From Pseudorhodobacter wandonensis (GTDB lineage Bacteria; Pseudomonadota; Alphaproteobacteria; Rhodobacterales; Rhodobacteraceae): DNA of 64,000 nt. A program made the translations under genes and the position numbers. Within the stretch, counting starts at the first letter, position 1. Each line of letters starts with the position of its first letter. A model generated the notes under the pieces. The model saw nothing but the letters and a program-made list of their open reading frames with translations. It made no database searches and was not told where the DNA came from. The stretch covers positions 248,001 through 312,000 of the forward strand of contig NZ_LGHT01000025.1 of the NCBI RefSeq assembly GCF_001202035.1. Reading direction: 5' to 3'. This document shows positions 1 through 8,934 of the stretch, piece after piece.

Positions 1-456
1 ATGGCCGAAGTTGAAGGCGGTGTAGTTGGCGCAGGCACCTTGCTGACGCCTGCCGATGTAAAAGCGGCCAAGGCGGCGGGGGCCAAGTTTGGCGTGTCTC
101 CGGGGGCGACGCCGCGCTTGCTGGATGCCTGTGCCGAATATGAATTGCCTCTGTTGCCCGGCGCGGCCACAGCCAGCGAGGTGATGGCGCTGTTGGAACT
201 GGGCTATACCGTGCAAAAATTCTTTCCGGCCGAGGCTGCGGGTGGCGCGCCTTTGCTGAAGTCGATCGGCGGGCCAATTCCGCAAGTGCGTTTTTGCCCG
301 ACTGGCGGCGTTAGCCTGAAAAATGCAAATGATTACCTAAGCTTGCCAAACGTCATGTGCGTTGGCGGCTCTTGGGTAGCCCCTGCCGCTATGGTAGCTG
401 CGGGTGATTGGGCGGGCATTACCGCGCTTGCAGCCGAGGCGGCAAAACTGAAGTAA
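1..456 (+). CDS. eda: 2-dehydro-3-deoxyphosphogluconate aldolase, 3' part (cut by window edge)
   Basis: KDPG aldolase of the Entner-Doudoroff pathway, which cleaves 2-keto-3-deoxy-6-phosphogluconate to pyruvate and glyceraldehyde-3-phosphate in the cytoplasm. The 151 visible residues match the C-terminal three quarters of the family: GAGTLLTP near the start, then the Schiff-base lysine in VQKFFPAEA, then the phosphate-binding RFCPTGG and CVGGSW motifs. The family is about 210 residues, so roughly 55 N-terminal residues lie outside the window and the ATG at position 1 is most likely an internal methionine. A partner edd gene would be expected upstream, but that is outside what can be seen. Confidence 0.95.
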   Translation: MAEVEGGVVGAGTLLTPADVKAAKAAGAKFGVSPGATPRLLDACAEYELPLLPGAATASEVMALLELGYTVQKFFPAEAAGGAPLLKSIGGPIPQVRFCPTGGVSLKNANDYLSLPNVMCVGGSWVAPAAMVAAGDWAGITALAAEAAKLK

Positions 457-512
457 GATTAGCAGAAAGGCCCCGTTCGTCGATACCGAGCGGGGCAAAA
501 CAAGAGGGGCAA

Positions 513-962
513 ATGCAACAGCCATCAATTTCAACCTGTTTGTGGATGGACGGCGATGCCGAGGCGCCCGCCCGCTTTTATTGCAGTTTGTTTGACGGTG
601 CCGAAGTGACCCGCGTGGTGCGTGACAAAAGCGGTGCCGCGTTTACCGCGGCCTTTACCCTTTTGGGCCAGCACTATTGGATATTGAACGGCGGGCCACA
701 TTTTCAACTCACCCCTGCCGCCTCAATCACTGTCGAAGTGGAAACCCAAGACGAGATTGACCGGCTTTGGCAGGCGCTGTTGGCAGATGGTGGCACGGAA
801 AGCCGTTGCGGCTGGCTGACCGACCGCTTTGGCCTGTCATGGCAAATTGTGCCGCGCGTATTGCCAAGCCTGTTGGCGAATGACACCGCCGGCAAGGTAA
901 TGCAGGCGATGATGGGCATGGTAAAGCTGGATATCGCCGCCTTGCAAGCGGCAGCTAGTTAG
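513..962 (+). CDS. PhnB-like VOC (glyoxalase-fold) protein
   Basis: 149-residue protein of the PhnB/3-demethylubiquinone methyltransferase-like branch of the vicinal oxygen chelate superfamily. It opens with a first-strand motif typical of this branch (STCLWMDGDAEAPARFY) and carries the late TDRFGLSWQIVP strand. The exact reaction of these proteins is generally unknown. The ATG at 513 is preferred over an upstream in-frame start at 408 because it begins at the domain and has an AGAGGGG ribosome-binding sequence just before it. It lies 56 bp downstream of eda on the same strand and may be co-transcribed. Its 3' end overlaps the convergent gene at 955 by 8 bp. Confidence 0.8.
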   Translation: MQQPSISTCLWMDGDAEAPARFYCSLFDGAEVTRVVRDKSGAAFTAAFTLLGQHYWILNGGPHFQLTPAASITVEVETQDEIDRLWQALLADGGTESRCGWLTDRFGLSWQIVPRVLPSLLANDTAGKVMQAMMGMVKLDIAALQAAAS

Positions 963-1230
963 GTACCCGTGCCGCCCGCCCGCCCCTGCGCTTGGGTGTC
1001 TCTGGGGCGATAAGCGCGTGTTTTAGAACCGTGGTCATCGGGTGATCTGACTGCGCGCCATAGGTTTCCAACAGATGCAAAAGCGGTGCACGCGTGTCGG
1101 CATCCACCGGCAGGCTTAATGCCCAATCCATGAAAATCGACCGGCATTCGCCCGGCGTGATCCCTTCTATCCGATAGCTTTCGCGGATCAGCCCTTTTGG
1201 GTCGGCAATCGTCAGGTCCATCATTCCCAT
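955..1230 (-). CDS. conserved hypothetical protein, 91 aa
   Basis: Small acidic soluble protein with no signal peptide and no family that I can name. It reads in the same direction as glnE, starting 27 bp after the glnE stop codon, so the two probably share a transcript. The middle part (GLIRESYRIEGITPGECR) and the helical C-terminal half look like genuine protein rather than a shadow frame, and no better frame exists on the other strand here. Start choice is uncertain: ATG codons occur at 1230, 1224 and 1221, and a TTG at 1242. The 3' end overlaps the VOC gene tail to tail by 8 bp. Confidence 0.65.
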   Translation of the reverse strand: MGMMDLTIADPKGLIRESYRIEGITPGECRSIFMDWALSLPVDADTRAPLLHLLETYGAQSDHPMTTVLKHALIAPETPKRRGGRAARVPN

Positions 1231-1257
1231 TTCCGCCCGCAAGGGCCGTTGTTCGCG

Positions 1258-4038
1258 TTACGGGGCGGCGTAAAGCCGGTTGATCACAGCCTCGGCGGCG
1301 GACAAGACTTCGGCCAAGCGCTGTGACAGTGCGGCCAGATCGACCTGCCCGGTTTCACGCAGCAAAAACGCCCGCGCCCCAATCCCGAGACTGTCCATAT
1401 CCAGCGCTTTATCTGTCAGCAACCGTGACCCGGCTTGCAGCCGCCAACACAGCCTGTAGGCATCAAGCAAAGCCTGCTCATCCGATTGCGACAGAAATTT
1501 CCGTTTTACACCAGCCCGCAGCTGCGCCTCGACCCGCCGCGCGGCATCGCCCGCCAACAGCGCGCCCGTTTGCGCGGCCAGTTCAACATCCATCAAGCGG
1601 CCCGGGCCATTTTTGGCATCCCAAGCACCGCTTGCGGGCTTTGCACTGGCCAGCCGCGTGCGCATTTCGGCCACATCAGACAGCACGGTGCCACCCCCCG
1701 ATTTTGCGCCCAATACCTCACGTCGCAAGGTTTCAAATTCGGCCCGCAGATCGGCATTGCCAGCAATGGGTCGCGCGCGTGTCAGGGCCAGATGCTCCCA
1801 CGTCCAGGCCTCGGTCATCTGATAGTCGCGAAACGACTGGATCGAGGTTGCTACCGGTCCTTGCCGCCCCGAAGGCCGCAACCGCATATCCACCTCATAC
1901 AGCCTGCCATCCGCCATTTGCGCAGTCACGGCTGTCACCATTGCTTGAGTTAGCCGCGCGAAATAGGGGCGGATGGCCAGCGGTTTGCGGCCTTCGGAAT
2001 ATTCGGCATCGCCTGCGTCATAGATCACAATCAGATCAAGGTCCGACCCTGCGTTCAGCCGCCCCGCGCCAAGGCTGCCCATTCCCAGCAGAATTGCGCC
2101 TCGGCCCGGTGGAGCTCCGTATTTCAACGCAAATTCTGCTTCAACCACAGGCCAGATAGCGGCGAGTGTTGCCTCGGCCAGATCGGCATATTGTTTGCCC
2201 GCCTCAAACGCGTCGATCAGGCCGCGCAGGTGATGAACGCCAATGCGGAAATGCCATTCCTTCATCCAGCGGCGGGCGGCATCCAGTTTACGTTCATAAT
2301 CGGGTATTTCAGAGAGGTTGGCAGAAAGACCCGCCGACAACATCAGAAAACTTGGCCAGGCGTCAAAGAAACTGCCACCGATCACCGCATCCAAAACGGC
2401 ACCATTGCGCGACAGATAGAGCGCAAGCGCAGGCGATGTGGCGGCGATATCTACAATCAGATCAACCAGTTGCGGGTTGGCCTCAAATAACGAGAATATT
2501 TGAACCCCTGCAGGCAAACCTGCCAGAAAGCCGTCAAAGGAAATCAGCGCTTCGTCGGGGTTGGCCGCACGTTGCAGGCGTTTCAGCAAGCCGGGCCGCA
2601 CGCGGCGAAAGATCGTGCCTGCCCGTTCCGACCGCAGCGCGGGATAACTATCCCAGCCGCGTACAATTGCGCGGGCGTTTTCTGAAAGTTCGGGGCCGTC
2701 TTCGGCTTCGGCGGGCGCGAAAAATCCCTCGGTCAAATGGTCTGTTCGCGCCAAGCGATCAATCAAAGCTGTGCGAAACGCTGCCTCATCCTGCCCACAG
2801 AACGCAGCAATCCGCGCTACCCCTTCGGCGGTGGTCGGCATGTCATGGGTTTGCGCGTCATTCACCATTTGCAGCCGATGCTCCACCTCCCGGTGCGCGC
2901 GGTACAATGTGATCAACTCTTCGGCTGTCTCGGCCGGAATCCAGCCTTTTTCGGCCAGCGCCCGCAGGCTTGGCACTGTTTCGCGGCCGCGCAAATCGGG
3001 GTCACGCCCGCCCGCGATCAACTGCCGCGTTTGGGTGAAAAACTCGATCTCGCGGATGCCACCGACACCCAGCTTCATATTATGCCCTTCAACCACGATG
3101 GGGCCATGCAGGCGGCGGTGGTCGCGGATGCGCAGCCGCATATCATGCGCATCCTGTATCGCGGCAAAATCAAGATGCTTGCGCCAGACAAAGGGCGTCA
3201 GGGTTTTCAAAAACCGTTCACCTGCCGCAAGATCGCCTGCACAGGGCCGTGCCTTGATCCAGGCGGCCCTTTCCCATGTGCGACCCACGCTTTCATAATA
3301 GCTTTCTGCGGCAGCGAACGACAGGCACACCGGCGTTACTGCCGCATCGGGGCGCAGGCGCAAATCGGTGCGAAACACATAGCCATCCGAGGTACGATCG
3401 CCCACCAATGCCGCCATTTTGCGCGTCACACGGATAAAGGCGGCCCGCGCATCGCTTGCGCCATCGGCGTATCGGCTTTCATCAAACAGGCAGATCAGGT
3501 CTATGTCAGACGAGTAATTCAATTCCCGGGCGCCCATCTTGCCCATCGCAAACACGACCATTCCGGCGGCGGTCGCTGCATCCTCGGGCACCGCACCCGG
3601 AATTTTGCCCCGCCGGATTTCCTCGGCGACAAGGCGCTGCAAAGACAGATCAACCGCGCGGTCGGCCAAATCGGTCAACGCAGCGGTCACGGCCTCAAGC
3701 GGCCAAACCCCACCCAGATCAGCGAGCCCAGCAAGCAACGCCACCCGCCGCTTGGCCTGTCGCAGCCCCGCGCCAAGGGCGTCAAGCGATAACGCATCAA
3801 GTCCGCCCAGTTCCTCGACGATGGCCGTTTCGGGTGCCACAACCAGCGCCGCACGCAACCATACGGCTTCGCGCCCCATCAGATCGGCCAGATAGGGGCT
3901 GCAGCCGGCGGCACCGGCTAAAAGTTTGGTCAATTCGGGCGCCAAGTCATCAAAACTTGCACCGATGTCAGCCGCTGCTTTTGCATCGAATTGTCGGGGA
4001 AAGCGCGAGATACGGGGGGCAAAACTTTGATATGTCAT
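1258..4038 (-). CDS. glnE: bifunctional glutamine synthetase adenylyltransferase / adenylyl-removing enzyme
   Basis: Controls glutamine synthetase by adding AMP to it (inactivation) or removing AMP by phosphorolysis (activation) in response to nitrogen status signalled through PII. The 926 residues contain the two expected nucleotidyltransferase halves. The N-terminal adenylyl-removase half has SSDID at residues 176-180, and the C-terminal adenylyltransferase half has GSDLD near residue 663, each followed by a helical regulatory region. The ATG at 4038 begins MTYQSF; an in-frame start 63 bp upstream would add a Cys/Pro-rich stretch unlike the family. Long open frames on the opposite strand inside this gene are shadows. 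Confidence 0.95.
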   Translation of the reverse strand: MTYQSFAPRISRFPRQFDAKAAADIGASFDDLAPELTKLLAGAAGCSPYLADLMGREAVWLRAALVVAPETAIVEELGGLDALSLDALGAGLRQAKRRVALLAGLADLGGVWPLEAVTAALTDLADRAVDLSLQRLVAEEIRRGKIPGAVPEDAATAAGMVVFAMGKMGARELNYSSDIDLICLFDESRYADGASDARAAFIRVTRKMAALVGDRTSDGYVFRTDLRLRPDAAVTPVCLSFAAAESYYESVGRTWERAAWIKARPCAGDLAAGERFLKTLTPFVWRKHLDFAAIQDAHDMRLRIRDHRRLHGPIVVEGHNMKLGVGGIREIEFFTQTRQLIAGGRDPDLRGRETVPSLRALAEKGWIPAETAEELITLYRAHREVEHRLQMVNDAQTHDMPTTAEGVARIAAFCGQDEAAFRTALIDRLARTDHLTEGFFAPAEAEDGPELSENARAIVRGWDSYPALRSERAGTIFRRVRPGLLKRLQRAANPDEALISFDGFLAGLPAGVQIFSLFEANPQLVDLIVDIAATSPALALYLSRNGAVLDAVIGGSFFDAWPSFLMLSAGLSANLSEIPDYERKLDAARRWMKEWHFRIGVHHLRGLIDAFEAGKQYADLAEATLAAIWPVVEAEFALKYGAPPGRGAILLGMGSLGAGRLNAGSDLDLIVIYDAGDAEYSEGRKPLAIRPYFARLTQAMVTAVTAQMADGRLYEVDMRLRPSGRQGPVATSIQSFRDYQMTEAWTWEHLALTRARPIAGNADLRAEFETLRREVLGAKSGGGTVLSDVAEMRTRLASAKPASGAWDAKNGPGRLMDVELAAQTGALLAGDAARRVEAQLRAGVKRKFLSQSDEQALLDAYRLCWRLQAGSRLLTDKALDMDSLGIGARAFLLRETGQVDLAALSQRLAEVLSAAEAVINRLYAAP

Positions 4039-4295
4039 CTGCGCAGAATGACGGGTGGCACAGGGTGGGTCAACGGTAATCACGCAAGGACATGACAACA
4101 AAGCACGTATTTCATACCATTTTTGAAATCATATTTTTGTTTGGTTTCAATACATTAGTCAAAATCTCGGCGTTGCGCACAAAATAAATGTAAACTTCCT
4201 TAACATACCCGCTTGAAATACTGCAGGCCAATGGCAATCTTGGTAATGTAAAGCGAGTAAACATACCCTGAAACCCAACCCACGGAGAGCGCATT

Positions 4296-4727
4296 ATGTA
4301 CGACACATCGACCCAAAGCCCCCATTACGGCATTACCAGCTGGCCGCGCCGTGCGGAAAGCTGGCTGGATGATCGGGGCAAGCCAGCCTGGATTGCAGCC
4401 ATGGTTCTTGGCTTTATCTTCGTCTGGCCTGTCGGCCTTGCCATTCTTGCCTATATGATCTGGAGTAAACGCATGTTCAATCGTTCCGCCTGCCGTCACC
4501 GTCGCCACCAACACGCCCCATGGAAATCGAATTCCAGCGGCAACACGGCCTTTGATGCCTATCGCGATGAAACCATTCGCCGCCTTGAAGAAGAGCAAGG
4601 CGCATTCGAGGCTTTTTTGAAACGTCTGCGCGATGCCAAAGACAAACGGGAATTCGACTCGTTTATGGATGAACGCGCGAAATCCAACGCTGCCGATGAT
4701 ACTGCAAAGGACGTATCGGCATACTGA
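4296..4727 (+). CDS. DUF2852 membrane protein
   Basis: 143-residue protein of the DUF2852 family common in alphaproteobacteria. One transmembrane segment is visible at about residues 30-52 (PAWIAAMVLGFIFVWPVG begins it). A basic, His/Arg-rich stretch follows, then a charged C-terminal helix (RDETIRRLEEEQ...). No function is established for the family. The start at 4296 has GGAGAG 8 bp upstream. The 257 bp between this gene and the divergent glnE must hold both promoters. It is AT-richer than its surroundings, but I see no clear sigma-70 box or operator there. Confidence 0.85.
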   Translation: MYDTSTQSPHYGITSWPRRAESWLDDRGKPAWIAAMVLGFIFVWPVGLAILAYMIWSKRMFNRSACRHRRHQHAPWKSNSSGNTAFDAYRDETIRRLEEEQGAFEAFLKRLRDAKDKREFDSFMDERAKSNAADDTAKDVSAY

Positions 4728-4733
4728 TCTTTT

Positions 4734-4755
4734 GGGCGGCCTTGCGGGGCCGCCC
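4734..4755 (+). terminator. hairpin after DUF2852 gene
   Basis: Perfect 8-bp inverted repeat GGGCGGCC / GGCCGCCC with a 6-nt loop, just after the stop codon of the DUF2852 gene. There is no long T-run after it, so it may be a weak terminator or an mRNA-stabilising hairpin before the RDD gene. Confidence 0.5.
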
Positions 4756-4784
4756 TACCTTCACACATAAGGACCCAAGCCCAA

Positions 4785-5228
4785 ATGTATTCCAACGCCC
4801 TGCCCGACCCTGAATATCAACGTGAATTTTACCAAGGCGTGCCTGCAAAGCGGGGCATTGCTTGGGTGATTGATACAATCCTGACATTGATCCTGACAGC
4901 GATCATCGTACCCTTTACCGCCTTTACCGCCCTGTTCTTTTTGCCCGCCCTGTTCATCATGGTGAACACCGCCTATCGCTGGATCAGCCTTGCCAACAGC
5001 TCGGCTACGCCCGGTATGCGATTTGCCGCGATCGAATTTCGCCGTGCCGATGGCCGCGCCTTTGATACCGGAACCGCGTTTTTGCATACTTTGGGGTATG
5101 TGGTCAGCATGACCCTGGTTTTGCCGCAGATTCTGTCGGTCGCGATGATGCTTTTCACGCCAAAGGGCCAAGGGCTGACCGACACCGTGTTGGGAAGCGT
5201 GGCGATCAACAAGACTGCACGTTTCTAG
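4785..5228 (+). CDS. RDD family membrane protein
   Basis: 147-residue integral membrane protein of the RDD family (named for conserved Arg-Asp-Asp residues). Hydrophobic segments lie at about residues 25-65 (two helices in a hairpin) and 100-122. The family motif region (ATPGMRFAAIEFRRADG) is clear, and an Asp sits in the first helix. RDD proteins are putative transporters or membrane partners, and the substrate cannot be read from the sequence. It follows the DUF2852 gene by 57 bp with a hairpin between, and the two may form a small membrane-protein operon. Confidence 0.85.
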   Translation: MYSNALPDPEYQREFYQGVPAKRGIAWVIDTILTLILTAIIVPFTAFTALFFLPALFIMVNTAYRWISLANSSATPGMRFAAIEFRRADGRAFDTGTAFLHTLGYVVSMTLVLPQILSVAMMLFTPKGQGLTDTVLGSVAINKTARF

Positions 5229-5239
5229 TTTGATGGGCC

Positions 5240-5264
5240 ATTTCCGCAAAACTTGCGCGGAAAT
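5240..5264 (+). terminator. possible terminator hairpin after RDD gene
   Basis: 8-bp inverted repeat ATTTCCGC / GCGGAAAT, 11 bp after the RDD stop codon, followed by CCGGTTTT. It is consistent with a modest rho-independent terminator separating the RDD gene from bpt. Confidence 0.45.
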
Positions 5265-5351
5265 CCGGTTTTCATGTTCAAAGCGGCGCACTCTTTCCTT
5301 GGCGGCGGGGTATAGTCTTGCTAACTTAGGCGAAATAATCACAATATTCGG

Positions 5352-6227
5352 ATGTCGATGCGACACACGCTTCCCCTCGCGCCGCAGTTTTATGTGACTG
5401 CTCCCCAACCCTGCCCGTATCTTGACGGGCGGATGGAGCGTAAGCTGTTCACAGCCTTACAAGGCGAGCATGCGCAATTACTGAACGATACCTTGTCAAA
5501 ACAAGGGTTCCGCCGGTCGCAGAACGTTTTGTACCGGCCCTCTTGTGCTGAATGTTCGGCCTGTATGTCGGCGCGTATCCGTGTGGCTGATTTCAAACCA
5601 TCGCGCACGCATAAACGTATCTTGCGGCGCAATGCAGCATTGAAGCGCAACGCCACCAGCCCTTGGGCAACCGAGGACCAGTTCGCGCTGTTTCGCCGCT
5701 ATCTGGACTATCGCCATGCCGAGGGCGGGATGGCGGATATGGATATCTTTGAATTTGCAGCGATGATCGAGGAAACCCCTATTCGCAGCCGTGTCATTGA
5801 ATATTCCGAATCCGAAGGAAAAGGCCCGGCAGAGGTTTCTGCAGTCAGCCTGACGGATGTTTTCGATGACGGGTTGAGCATGGTCTATTCCTTTTATGAC
5901 CCGGACCTTGCGGGGCGTTCATTGGGAACCTTTCTGATCCTCGACCATATCGAGATCGCGCTTGCTGCAGGTTTGCCCTTTGTCTATCTGGGCTACTGGG
6001 TGCCGGGCAGTAAAAAGATGGGCTACAAAGCCGGCTTTACCGGGCTAGAGATTTTCAAAGCCGGGCAGTGGCAGAAAATGGGCGACCCTACCGACCACCA
6101 TGCAGAGCTGCACCCCCTGTCCGTCGAACCGATTGCCGAGCAAGTTGCCAAAATTAGCCTACCGGATGGACGGACCCCGAAAGACATGCCCACCAACCTG
6201 CCCCCCCCCCGAGCGACCCAGGAGTAA
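5352..6227 (+). CDS. bpt: aspartate/glutamate leucyltransferase (N-end rule)
   Basis: Transfers leucine from Leu-tRNA to proteins with N-terminal Asp or Glu, marking them for ClpS/ClpAP degradation. The 291 residues fit the bacterial R-transferase-like family. The N-terminal Cys-containing region (CPYLDGR) and the Cys-rich [17 protein letters not shown] motif come first, then the GNAT-like C-terminal half with FLILDHI and [15 protein letters not shown]. Two in-frame ATGs (5352, 5358) are possible starts and neither has a strong ribosome-binding site. The last codons run through a tract of ten C (6201-6210) encoding three prolines, so slippage would alter only the last few residues. The next gene starts 4 bp after the stop. 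Confidence 0.92.
   Translation: MSMRHTLPLAPQFYVTAPQPCPYLDGRMERKLFTALQGEHAQLLNDTLSKQGFRRSQNVLYRPSCAECSACMSARIRVADFKPSRTHKRILRRNAALKRNATSPWATEDQFALFRRYLDYRHAEGGMADMDIFEFAAMIEETPIRSRVIEYSESEGKGPAEVSAVSLTDVFDDGLSMVYSFYDPDLAGRSLGTFLILDHIEIALAAGLPFVYLGYWVPGSKKMGYKAGFTGLEIFKAGQWQKMGDPTDHHAELHPLSVEPIAEQVAKISLPDGRTPKDMPTNLPPPRATQE
6201..6210 (+). repeat. C10 homopolymer in the 3' end of bpt
   Basis: Ten consecutive C within the final codons of bpt (Pro-Pro-Pro before RATQE). Such a tract is prone to replication slippage and to assembly error. In the present length the frame is intact. Confidence 0.9.
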
Positions 6228-6231
6228 TGGG

Positions 6232-6618
6232 ATGATGCAATCAATTTCCGCTATTGCGCTGGTCGTACCCGAATACGACGCAGCGATAGATTTTTACGTG
6301 CGCGTGATGGGGTTTGACCTGACCGAGAATGTCGATCAAGGCCATAAACGCTGGGTGCGGGTAACGCCGAAAGGCGGGCAAGGCGCCTCGCTAATTCTGG
6401 CCAAAGCCGAAGGAAAACAGCAAGCAAGCGCAGTTGGAGATCAGGCCGGAGGGCGGGTATTTCTGTTTTTGGAAACCGATGATTTTGACCGTGACCACGC
6501 AAATATGTTGGCCGCCGGTGTGGTTTTTGAGGAAGCCCCAAGAGATGAACCCTATGGAAAAGTCGCCGTTTGGAATGATCCTTTTGGCAACCGCTGGGAT
6601 CTTTTGCAGCGCATGTGA
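6232..6618 (+). CDS. VOC family (glyoxalase/bleomycin-resistance-like) protein
   Basis: 128-residue single-domain glyoxalase-fold protein with the beta-alpha-beta layout (ISAIALVVPEYDAAIDFY at the N-terminus, AVWNDPFGNRWDL at the C-terminus). Potential metal ligands are present (a Glu in FLETDDF, and late acidic residues), but the reaction cannot be assigned. The ATG at 6232 has GGAG 7 bp upstream, placed across the bpt stop codon, so translation is probably coupled to bpt. A second ATG lies at 6235. An upstream in-frame extension inside bpt is rejected as a shadow. Confidence 0.85.
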   Translation: MMQSISAIALVVPEYDAAIDFYVRVMGFDLTENVDQGHKRWVRVTPKGGQGASLILAKAEGKQQASAVGDQAGGRVFLFLETDDFDRDHANMLAAGVVFEEAPRDEPYGKVAVWNDPFGNRWDLLQRM

Positions 6619-6805
6619 CAGCGGCAAGTTCGCTTGCGATTTTAGCGCATCATATTGATATTTCTTAGCATTGTCGGATTGTTCGACCAAAAATCACCTT
6701 TTGCCACACGGCAATGGTTTGAAATTTTGCGGATAGGTATAGCAACCCGACTTTGGACCCAGTAGCCTTAACTTTGCTTTAAGCGATCGCTGCGAGGATG
6801 ACCTC

Positions 6806-8437
6806 ATGGCCCGCCAAATGAACAGAGAGGCTTTGATGTTCCCTTTGCGATACACCCCTCTTGCACTTGTGCTGCTCTGCGTGCCGATTGGCCTTGCGGT
6901 GGCACAGTACCACCCGATCTGGGGCGGGCTGATTACTGTTCTTGCGATGGCGTTTTCGGCACTCGGCCTGTTTGATCTGACGCAGCCGAACAGTTCTGTC
7001 CTGCGCAACTATCCCGTTTCGGCGCGGTTGCGGTTTTTGCTTGAAACCTTTCGACCGGAAATCCGCCAGTATTTTGTCGAAAGTGATCAGGATGAGACCC
7101 CGTTTTCGCGCGAACAGCGCGCGCTGGTCTATCGCCGCGCCAAAGGAATTGACGGGTTACGCCCTTTCGGCACGCTTTTGGATGTTGAAAAGATCGGCCA
7201 TGAGTGGATCAACCATTCGATGAAGCCTTCGCACTTGCACAGCCAGGATTTGCGCGTGACGGTTGGTGGACCACATTGTATCCAGCCATACTCGGCCTCG
7301 GTGCTAAATATTTCGGGGATGTCCTATGGCGCATTGTCCCCGACTGCGATTGAGGCACTGAACCGCGGCGCGGCGACCGGTGGATTTGCCCATACGACGG
7401 GTGAAGGCTCTATTTCGCGGTTTCACCGCGCGGGCGGCGGTGATTTGGTTTGGCAGATCGGCTCGGGGTATTTTGGCTGTCGCAATGCCGATGGCAGCTT
7501 TTCCGAAGACAAATTCACCCAGAATGCCGCTTCGGATCAGGTAAAGATGATCGAAATAAAACTAAGCCAAGGCGCCAAGCCCGGCCATGGCGGCATTTTA
7601 CCCGGCGCCAAAGTCACCGAAGCTATTGCCGAAGCGCGGGGCGTCGAGGTGGGTCAGGATTGCATCAGCCCTTCGGCGCACTCAGCATTTTCCACGCCGT
7701 TGGAACTGTGTAAGTTTGTGCAGCATTTGCGCAGCTTGTCAGGCGGTAAACCAGTGGGCATCAAGCTGTGCGTCGGCCACCCGTGGGAGTGGTTTGCCTT
7801 GGCCAAAGCCTTTGCACAAACGGGGCTGACGCCTGATTTCATTACGGTAGACGGGGCCGAAGGTGGCACAGGCGCCGCCCCCGCCGAATTTGCAGACCAT
7901 TACGGCGCCCCGCTGCGCGAGGGTTTGATGCTGGTGCATAACACATTGGTTGGGCTTGGAATTCGTTACACAACCAAGATTATTGTTTCGGGCAAACTGA
8001 TCTCGGCGTTTGATATTTGCCGGTTGTTTGCGCTGGGGGCTGATGCTTGCAACATGGCCCGCGGGTTCATGTTTGCCATTGGCTGCATCCAGGCGCAGTC
8101 TTGCCACAACGGCAAATGCCCGACCGGTGTGACCACACAAGACCCAAGCCGCTATCGTGCATTGGTGGTCGACGAAAAATATCAGCGCGTGGCAAGATTT
8201 CACGCAAACACCATGCACACGCTGAAAGAAGCCATTGAGGCGAGCGGTTTGCAGCACCCTAGCGATTTCACGCCACATCATTTGATGATCCGCGTGAATA
8301 GCCGCGAAGTACGCTCGGCCGCCAGTCAATACCTGTGGTTGGACCAGGGCGCGCTAATGGGCAATGATGTGACGCATCCTGCTTTTGCCAAATATTGGAA
8401 TCATGCTGATCCAGAAAGTTTCGCATTTAGCATGTAA
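6806..8437 (+). CDS. membrane-anchored FMN-binding glutamate synthase family protein
   Basis: 543-residue protein. Residues about 15-60 contain two hydrophobic helices, followed by a glutamate synthase central/FMN-binding barrel domain (residues about 130-510). The barrel shows MSYGALSPTAIEALNRGA, the glycine-rich GGTGAAPAEFADH and a cysteine cluster (CHNGKCPTG) like the 3Fe-4S site of glutamate synthase. The N-terminal glutamine amidotransferase domain and the GXGXG C-terminal domain of GltB are absent. By family knowledge it is an archaeal-type or stand-alone synthase-like oxidoreductase, and the true substrate is uncertain. It has its own transcription unit, with 187 bp upstream showing no clear operator. 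Confidence 0.85.
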   Translation: MARQMNREALMFPLRYTPLALVLLCVPIGLAVAQYHPIWGGLITVLAMAFSALGLFDLTQPNSSVLRNYPVSARLRFLLETFRPEIRQYFVESDQDETPFSREQRALVYRRAKGIDGLRPFGTLLDVEKIGHEWINHSMKPSHLHSQDLRVTVGGPHCIQPYSASVLNISGMSYGALSPTAIEALNRGAATGGFAHTTGEGSISRFHRAGGGDLVWQIGSGYFGCRNADGSFSEDKFTQNAASDQVKMIEIKLSQGAKPGHGGILPGAKVTEAIAEARGVEVGQDCISPSAHSAFSTPLELCKFVQHLRSLSGGKPVGIKLCVGHPWEWFALAKAFAQTGLTPDFITVDGAEGGTGAAPAEFADHYGAPLREGLMLVHNTLVGLGIRYTTKIIVSGKLISAFDICRLFALGADACNMARGFMFAIGCIQAQSCHNGKCPTGVTTQDPSRYRALVVDEKYQRVARFHANTMHTLKEAIEASGLQHPSDFTPHHLMIRVNSREVRSAASQYLWLDQGALMGNDVTHPAFAKYWNHADPESFAFSM

Positions 8438-8695
8438 TCAAGGCCGTTTAGCCAATCATTCAACCTGCCACGCGCTGCGGGACCAAGGTCGGGAAAGGCA
8501 TCCGAGTGATTTGCAGCTACAACGCTGCTGGAAATAGAAATGGCTGAGCCTGCGTCACCAAAACACACCGACCAACCCAATCGTGCGGTATGGCTATACG
8601 ACAAAATGTCCATTCTCGACGGGTGACGCGGAAAATGCCCCAGAGAAAGTGAGAACCCACCATTCCCAATAAAACCTAATGATTTCAAAGAAGAA

Positions 8696-8779
8696 TGGTG
8701 GGCGATCCTGGAATCGAACCAGGCGTGAGTCGCCTCGAGGGAGTTACAGTCCCCTGCCACACCTTGCGGCCTATCGCCC
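8696..8779 (-). tRNA. tRNA-Tyr (GUA)
   Basis: An 84-nt gene including an encoded CCA end. The 7-bp acceptor GGGCGAT/ATCGCCC, a 3-bp D stem, an anticodon stem GGGGA/TCCCT with loop CTGTAAC (anticodon GTA), a 14-nt long variable arm (class II) and the T arm CCTGG-TTCGATT-CCAGG are all present. It reads opposite to rlmB and away from it. The 258 bp between the upstream glutamate-synthase-like gene and the tRNA hold nothing I recognise, and there is no integrase or att duplication around it. Confidence 0.97.
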
Positions 8780-8934
8780 ACTTAGCGGGGTGAATAATGC
8801 GGGGGCTTGGGGGCGTCAAGCGCAAAGCGACGGATTTTTGAACCAAACGTTGCTTTAGCCACTGAATAAGGTTTTCCCCTTGCGCCCCCGCCCGTCAATG
8901 CCCATTCTTGGCGCCAATCTGCGGACTAGGGGCA

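Noticed and set aside
2166-3792. Long plus-strand open frames (up to 351 codons) opposite glnE
   Set aside because: Their translations are rich in Arg/His/Pro/Gln with no domain-like order, and they mirror the codon pattern of glnE on the other strand. They are shadows of a high-GC gene.
8696-8779. tRNA-Tyr as an attachment site for an integrated element
   Set aside because: No integrase gene, no duplicated tRNA 3' end and no change in gene character on either side.
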